Shown: positions 12,701-21,700 of the stretch, in pieces
Layout of the letters: each line of letters opens with the position of its first letter
How positions within the stretch are numbered: position 1 is the stretch's first letter
Assembly: GCF_964355755.1 (NCBI RefSeq)
Contig: NC_092677.1
Span: forward strand, 24,586,101 to 24,646,100
From: Antedon mediterranea
Lineage: Eukaryota; Echinodermata; Crinoidea; Comatulida; Antedonidae
Direction: 5' to 3'
DNA length: 60,000 nucleotides
Program-made: the position numbers and the translations under genes
Notes under the pieces: model-generated
Told to the model about the DNA's origin: nothing
What the model saw: only the letters and a program-made list of their open reading frames with translations
Database searches by the model: none

Positions 12701-15700
12701 TATGATAATTTAATTAATTGATATAACAAATTTATTAAATACATAACATCATTGGAATAAAAAGAACAAATCACATATCTACACATAATCATAACATCGT
12801 ATACTCTATCTCTAACAATTTATTCAATCTTCTATCGACTAAAGCCGAAGTATAGTCGTTATCTCGGGACCGTTCTATGGCCACCACCAGGTAGGCTTAC
12901 TTCATTAAGGCTTCTATGAATGGATGTACTGGTTGGGAGCAGGAACGCTAGTAGACCAAACCCAGTACCGTTTTGATTACGATCAATCGGGAAATTACCT
13001 CATGACAATAGGGACATAGATCTTGCAAAAAATGTTTAAAACATTCATGGTTTGTGAAATAATTAGGATTTAAATCATATGTCCCATCCGTAACAAAAAT
13101 GTCCCGTCCATAACAATATATTTTTGAAATATGATATCTTCATCAAAATATAACATTTTCAAAAAATATGTTCATAATATAATGAGATATAGTCCTCAGG
13201 AGGAGAAAATGAAATATCAAGATTTTTGCATCATTACTTTTAAAATAAATGTAAAAAAACCGCCTAAACATTTATGAATTTGAAATGCATGTATGAAATA
13301 AAATAAACAAGAACATTTTAATTAAATACTTGATTACGTATTATTGAGACATAAAGTAACTATATCTGTTGAAAAAACAGTAATAAGATGCATAGTTTAT
13401 GAAATAAATAGGATTAAAAATGTCCCGTCCGTAACGTTAAATATGGTTGTTTCATATTTAGGCCTAAAATTCAATAACTTAAAAAATAAATATCAGAAAA
13501 ATAAAAAAAAATGTTATTTAATAAACTTCAACATGTCTACTTTGAGAAATGGCCAAGAGTTTCACCAAAATCAGTAAATGAAATTTTTAAACCCACGGAC
13601 CAAATACTGTGGAATGCCTCTATATGTATAAGTAGTCCACAAGTTGATAAAGACAAAATTCCAGACTTTGAATTACAGTACCAGCAAAAGCAAAAACAGG
13701 AAGGTAAACCAATTTGGAAACATCTGATTATGTTTGTAATCTAAATTGATATTATCGATTGCAGTGTGGATTTAGTGTCAGTGTAGAAAATAAAGGAATA
13801 TAAACGAGACGTTGGTAAACAATAAACAAATTTGTCTTCAAAGCGTTAGGCCTATATAGATACCGGGGGTGATTTGCACAACTTGATTGCGTACTACGAA
13901 TTGGTTCCAAAAATAAATAGGATTTAGTATTTTATCTGGAGAAAGAACTTGAATTAAACACGCAGATGCGATTGGAAAAAATTGCCAATCTGTATAGGTG
14001 CAAAAAAGGATATTGCTGGGTACGTTAAAACCAATGATAATAGTATTCCCACATTTAGTTAACGTTCCAAATTCAAGATATCGAACGTGATTTAAGAATG
14101 CATTATTTTCCATATGCTGCTTATTGTAGAATGAATGAAAACAGATATTTAAAGGTTTTGTTTTTATTTTGCAAATGAAGAAACTGATGATGAAAACAAA
14201 CAATTACCTAGTATATTGCCAAGTTAGTTGTATATTGTATTTAGATTTGTTTAAAAAAACTAATATTATTAAAAACAAGGCCAACAGCCATTAAGTCGCG
14301 TGCTACAATGCATAATGATACCGGACCGACATAGTGAACTATAGTCGCGTCCACGCGACTAAAAAGGCATAATTTTGACGAATTTTTTAACTTTTTCATC
14401 AAAAACGTGCGTAAATTATCCAATTCGACGTGCTCGTATGACGTAATTTTAAGTCGAAATTGTTTAAAAGATGGTAAATTATTAGAAAAGGCTGCAAAAA
14501 CATAAATCACGCGAAAAAAGTATGTATTTAACGCTACGTGCGCACCACGCGCGTAAAAATTTGCGCGCGTATGGGAATTTTTGACATGCTCAAAATGACA
14601 AGAAACGCGTAGAAAGTTGATTAAAAAGGAATTTTGCGCATTTTAAAATGTTAAATGCGCGTTCTCGCGTAACTTTGTGGCTTCGTTTACAATTTTGTAA
14701 ACGCTTAAAATTGCCTGAAACGTACTCTTATTTCATCGAAAATAAATTTCGAAAATTTTAAGCGCGCGTACGCATGCGTTACATGTGCTACGCACGTAAT
14801 TGTATTGCCATATGATGATTTATGCCCTGAAATTTATGAATACCAAATTTTATTTAATTGTGATTCATGGTTGTGAAGATATGATTACAAACGTGATTTG
14901 GTTAAATCGTGCGTAGACCGCGTAATTTTTTATTGCGCACCGTGAAAACATAACCACATCGATTCCTGGCCATAAGGAATATACTGTGAAAAATTGACTT
15001 AGCTAGATTAAACTGATATCAAGATAAGGTCAGAAAGCGATAAAACGCATAGTGATACCGGACCGACAGACAGACCGACAGACCGACATAGTGAACTATA
15101 GAGTCGCTTCCACGCGACTAAAAACCATTTATAATAACTTATAAATTACTTGAAAAATCCTGGCACGGTGATGAATCACTTCGAACATAAAGTCCCAGTG
15201 CCACTGGCAGAAATTGCTATTTTAATTAACTATGTGTATTTTTTTTCAATATTTATGTCTTTTTGTTATGTAGGCGTTTTTTTCTTAAAATAGTATTGTA
15301 AATCTCATATAACAATAACGACATAATATTGTTATTGTCATTTAATACCAAATGTTGATAATGTTGATATCAACTAATTTTGATTATAATATCAATTCAT
15401 ATGGTGCAAATACAACAGCTCTTTTAAATGTATTTGTGTTTCTTTATAGCATTGGTTGCTGTTCTCGTCGCTATTGTTGGCATCGCACTATATTATTACT
15501 ATTTTGCCATTAACGTTTCTGACGACCATGAAGGTAACTATATTTATGATTATTTGTTTTAACTACATTTAAAAAATGGAAAGGAGAAATCTAAATGATG
15601 AAAGTTTTTATTATGATAATAATAGAATCACCTGTACCATTACAGCTTTCGAATTGTTGCTTTCATTGCTCACTTGACTAGATTTAAATCTATATTGACA

Positions 15701-18700
15701 CATGTTTCTTTAACGTATATATATCATTCTCACATATATAGTTTTTTTTATAAATATTTAGGTCTTTTTGTAGGCTATGTTTTCTTGAAATAGTAATGTA
15801 AATCTCTTATAACATACATCATTTAATACCAAATGTTGATATCAACTAATTTTGATTATAATATCAATTAATATGATGCAAATACAACAGCTCTTTTAAA
15901 TGTATTTGTGTTTCTTTATAGCATTGGTTGTTGTCGTCGCTATTGTTGGCATCGCACTATATTACTATTATCCTGTCATTACCGTTTCTGATCATCAAGG
16001 TAACTATATTTATGATTATTTGTTGTAACTACATTTAAAAAATGGAAAGGAGAAATCTAGACTCTAAATGATGGAAGTTTTTATTATGATAATAAATAGA
16101 ATCAAACAATATTTATATTATATAAGGCGGTATAGTTAGGAGTTAAATTTCTCTAGTTTATCTTCATCTATCCTGATTTATTCTCGTTTATCCTCGTCGC
16201 CAATTGTAATGTTTTATATCTCTCTTCGATATACACTTTATTAACTTTCCATGAAGGAAAATAAACCTTTGTTTTTTTATGACATCACATCCGCACAGCG
16301 CAAAGTTGCATGCGAGTTTACATTATTTTCCATATGCTGCTTATACGCATATATATGCTTGTAGAATGAATGAAAACAGATATTTAAAGGTTTTGTTTTT
16401 ATTTTGCAAATGAAGAAACTGATGATGAAAACAAACAATTACCTAGTATATTGCCAAGTTAGTTGTATATTGTATTTAGATCTGTTTAAAAAAATATTAA
16501 TAAAAATAACATTTATAATAACCTATAAATTACTTGAAAAATTCTGGCACGGTGTTGAATCACTTCGAACATCAAGCCCCAGTGCCACTAGCAGAAATTG
16601 CTAATTTTATTTAACTATGTGTATTTTTTTGTTTTTTCAAATATTTATGTCTTTTTGTAGGCTATGTTTTATTAAAATAGTATTGTAAATCTCATATAAC
16701 AGTAACGACATAATATTGTTATACATCATTTTAATACCAAATGTTGATATTGTTGATATCCATATGGATCTCCGATTAAAAATTTCCTCACACTACACTA
16801 AAGCTTAAATAATAGTGGATATTATGATTTATACTTTAACTAAATCAGAGGAAAAAATTCCCGTCAAATTATGTTTTAAAACATCTACTTAATCAAACCG
16901 CTGATAGCGTAGAGGTCGAATTTTGGTCGTATTTTTGGTGAGGCCATTATCGTTACTCAAAGGGTACATGCAAAAGATTGCCTCCCATTACACAAAAGAT
17001 GAATATTCATGTCATTTTTGTTCTGATTAGTTAAAAAAAAAACGTCAAAATTATGATTTGCATAACACTAAAAATTCAACAATGCGCGCACATTTAGATG
17101 ATTTGGAATCCACCATTATCGTGAATGGCTGAATGTGTTCGCAGAAATGATATTTGTTATTTTGTAGTGCTCAATAACTTTATAATATAGATGAAAAACA
17201 AATTGTTTTAAATTGAATTAAATTGCACTGTTTGGTTGAAAATAAAGGGAACAGAGATCCATATGACTATCAATTCATATGGTGCAAATACAACAGGTCT
17301 TTTAAATGTATTTGTGTTTTTTTATAGATGTCGCTACTGTTGGCATTACACTATATAACCATTTTGCCAGTCACGTTTCTGACCATAAAGGTAACTATAT
17401 TTATGATTATTTGTTGTAACTACATTTTAAAAATGGAAAGGAGAAATCTAGACTCTAAATGATGGAAGTTTTTATTGTGATAATAATAGGATCACCTATA
17501 CCATTAGAATTGTTGCTTTCATTGCTCACTTGACTAGATTTAAAACTATATTTACATGAAAAAACCCACAATTTTTGCACATGTTTCTTTAACATATATA
17601 TATCATTCTCACAGATTGTTTTTTTTTTAATATTTAGGTCTTTTTGTAGGCTATATTTTCTTGAACTAGTATTGTAAATCTCATATAGCAAACATCATTT
17701 AATACTAAATGTTGATAATGTTGATATCAACTAATTTTGAATATAATATCAATTCATATGATGCAAACACAACAGATCTTTTTAAATGTATTTGTGTTTC
17801 TTTATAGTATTGGTTGCTGTTCTCGTCGCTATTGTTGGCATTGCACTATATTACTCTGCAATTAACGTTTCTGATCATAAAGGTAACTAAATTTATGATT
17901 ATTTTGTAAAACTACATTTAAAAAATGGAAAGGAGAAAATCTAGACTCTAAATGATGGAAGGTTTTATTATGATATTAAATAATAGAATCATCTATATAT
18001 ACCATTACAGCATTCGAATTGTTGTTTTTATTGCTCACTTATATCATCGTATATATCATTCTCAGATTTTCTTATCTTTTCAAATTCTTTAATTAAACAT
18101 TTCAGTATTTTACCGAGAAGTTTAGAATTCACAGACACAGAACAAATTCTAAACCGCCCGGTGATATACTGAAAATGTACCGTATATACGATGTTGATTA
18201 CAATGGCCTATAAGTTGCTGCTACATCTGTTGAAATATATGTTATATGAATTGAAACACCAAGTAATTTCTGACATTTTCATTACTACAGATCAACTTGT
18301 GATGTTAAATGTGAGCTGTAAAGGTAGAACTCTCCATCTTAAAGATGAAGATATAAAGTTGGAGATACCATCTGGAGCAATTGAAGAAGGGAAAAAAGTT
18401 AAAATATCACTAGAAAATATTTGGGAGGAAATAGACATTCCTTTATCTCATCCTCTTAACTCATTAATATCACCCGTTGTTAAATGTGGACCAGAAGGCA
18501 CTATCTTCAACAAGCCCTGTTTACTGTCATTTCCACACTATGCTAGAAATGAAGAGTTTTGGGAATTCACTCTACTTGTTAAGGATCGCATTCAAGATAA
18601 GTGGAAACGAATAGCATTGAAAAGTAATGACACAGACATAAATTTTACTTTAAACAGCGGTCTATGTTGTGTAACCTTAAATCATTTTTGTTTTTTTTCG

Positions 18701-21700
18701 TTTGTGGGTCGTTTAATAAATGTTGTACAAGGAAAGAAAAGTACAATATTACTGGTTTTTGGAAAGAGAATTGAGAATCATATATATCAACTTCAAATAA
18801 GACTTTGTGGATCCGGAGATAAAACGGTAATTATTAATTTCTTATTATTATTCTATTCTAAAAACAACAACAACAATAATAATAATATGTTTTACCTGAC
18901 AACAGATGATATGTTTTTGATTAAAGGATTGTGTGTCACATAAAATTCAATCGATTGAACTCATGCAACATCAAGAGTGCAATTTGATTTATGTATTTCA
19001 GAAAATATGTAAAGAGCATGAACGACATGAGGAGTACCTTGTACGAACACCTGTAGATATACTTACTTTGTATAAAGACATGAAAATTACTGTAGCAGTA
19101 CCAAACCAGGAATGGAATGTTCAAGAGGAAGAACAAGTAAGAATATTTCTTAATATGAAAAATTGTATATAAATCAATGCCAAAAGTAACATTCAAGTAG
19201 TGTAAGCTGTCTCACTGCGGGCCAAATTAAACATTTTGAAGGGTTTATAGTCTTGATTAAGATGGAAGCAGTGTGTTACTTGAATACATTTACTTTAGAA
19301 CAGTTACTGTGTTATAATAAATAATAAGTTATTTGTGCCCTACATCTAGCAAAATAAAGAGAGAAAAGGAAAGAGAAAGTAGAAGAGAAACCATCATTAT
19401 CTAGGCCATAACAGTTTCTTTGTAATGTGTGACTGACGTGTATCATCACAGCCGAATCGATACATGCTTTTATATCATGGAGGAATTAATTTAGCTTATA
19501 CTTTATTTTACATTTCTATACAATAGTTTTCATAATAATTAAGAAAGATAACTGACTTATTTAGTATTTATTAATCTTTATGAATGTTCAGTGTGTTGTA
19601 TATCACATTAGAGTCACCACTCCGGGGTGCGATTTTTTTTTTCGTACATAAGTTGGGGACCCCTCATGAAACGTCACAAAATAAACATGAATAATCAGTT
19701 AAATTTGTTGTTCCGTGTGCACCCAAGCGTATAGCAACAAGAAGTGATTACACAACTGCGATACGATACTTCTACAGTGATTCTAAGTCAATTCACGTGA
19801 TTGCCTTCGCGCCACTAAGGCGCAGGATTGGTCATAGCAATAAATAGCAAACAAATAGCTGTGTAAATGCTATACCTGATACAGCAATAATAGCAATTAA
19901 TCGACAGCTAGGCAAGACATTAAACTAAGTAGTAATTCATTGGACATAGCCCAAAGAAAGCTTAGACCCACAAGAATAAAGAATGTGTATAATTTGTGTA
20001 CTGTATTTTTTTAATTCTGCTATTTTATTATCAAACAGTATGCATGTACTCAAAGGAACTTTAAAAATGCGCGTATATGAACACATGAGATGGGAAGATT
20101 TGACCCACGAGAATAAAAAATGTATTTTTGTGTAATGTTTATTGTTTAATTTTGCTGACTTATTACTCGGATTGTGTCATACCAAAGATAGTGTAACTAT
20201 CTCTGGTCATACCTAACACACACACACGTCACACACACCCACACAGCTACTACTAGAATAGACATGGGTTTAGAGAGTAAATTAGGCCGAATAGTATTAA
20301 TAGAAACTATAATTTTAACACGTAATTCTTTAGTAATAAATTATATTAAAAACACCATAAACTAAAGGCTGATTATTTCGACAATCCACACAAAACGCCG
20401 CTATTCTTCTATGACATTGCACGCCGCAACAACAGCGGAGATAGGCCTAGAATCGTACCGCACTTGTGTAATCACTTCTTGTTGCTATACGCTTGGGTGC
20501 ACACGGAACAAGAAAATTTAACTGATGAATTATTCATGTTTATTTTGTGACGTTTCATGAGGGGGTCCCCAACTTATGTACGAAAAAAAAAATCGCCTCC
20601 GGGGTATACAAAACAAATACACGTTTTTAAATTAGATGCCATACGAGCATCTCAGTCTTATTTTTTCCCAAAAAAATGTCCTACATTAGGCCTAACCTAT
20701 TTTCTATTCATATTTATCCACATTCCACATTCTTACATAAAAAGTATATCGGAAAATAACATAAACATAAAATACTCTCATTCATAAATATTTATATTTT
20801 TCCATCTAACTCTCTTGGTCTTATATATAAATAAATATAAATATATGTGGATAAACACTTGTTTAGTATGGTTTAAACAATGTTCACTTTGTTAGAATTA
20901 ATGAGATAACATTGAAAAGGATGATTTGACCAATACAAATATTTAGGCCTTGACATCCATCTTCTAACCGTGATACTGTTGGTGTTATATGGCGTATTGA
21001 CTGCTCCGACAATATATAAATGACACGATTGATTGTTAATAGTGGTTGGTATGGTGTTTATTTTGCAACCCTCAGTACAAATGGTGTTGACTCCGTTTTT
21101 CTCTCTCCCCTATTTATATTGACCTCTATCTGACCTTATGGTCTACTATTATTTTGGAGGGTTACAGTATCACACACACACACCCACACGGGCACGAATC
21201 AAATAATTTAGCTTTAGGCCTACTTCTCTTTTAAATAAATGTTTTGAATAATGTGTCAATGAAAACTTTGACACTTCTGATAAACAGTACACAAAACTGA
21301 AAGTTTTAACAGTCAGAAATTACAAAAAAATAAATTAACAAATATTATTTTGTTATTCACCAAAGTAGTCAGTCTAATCACATGCAGTACCTTACTTGAA
21401 GCTGTAAAACTTTTTGATATGAGTATGATTTCTCTTTTCTAGATTATTACAACTGACTATGTATGGTCTCAAAACCCAGAAAAGACATATTATTTAGAAA
21501 GAAATAATTCATCAACAAATACGTTTTGGGCAACAGTATTACTGTCACAAGGAGATGCAAATGCTATTCCTAATGTGCCAATTTGTTGTAAGTATAATTT
21601 TAAACAAGAATTTAAGAAGTACAAATTATGTAGCACATAAAGTCTACATTTTGATAAAATAAAATAATATGGTTTGAAAGAATCAAAACATGCATCCTAA

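Noticed and set aside
18191-18290. ATG at 18191 as start of the ZU5 gene
   Set aside because: The acceptor ATTACTACAG at 18290 and phase 1 entry match all four TM exons, and a palindromic repeat covers this stretch; it is intron read through by chance.
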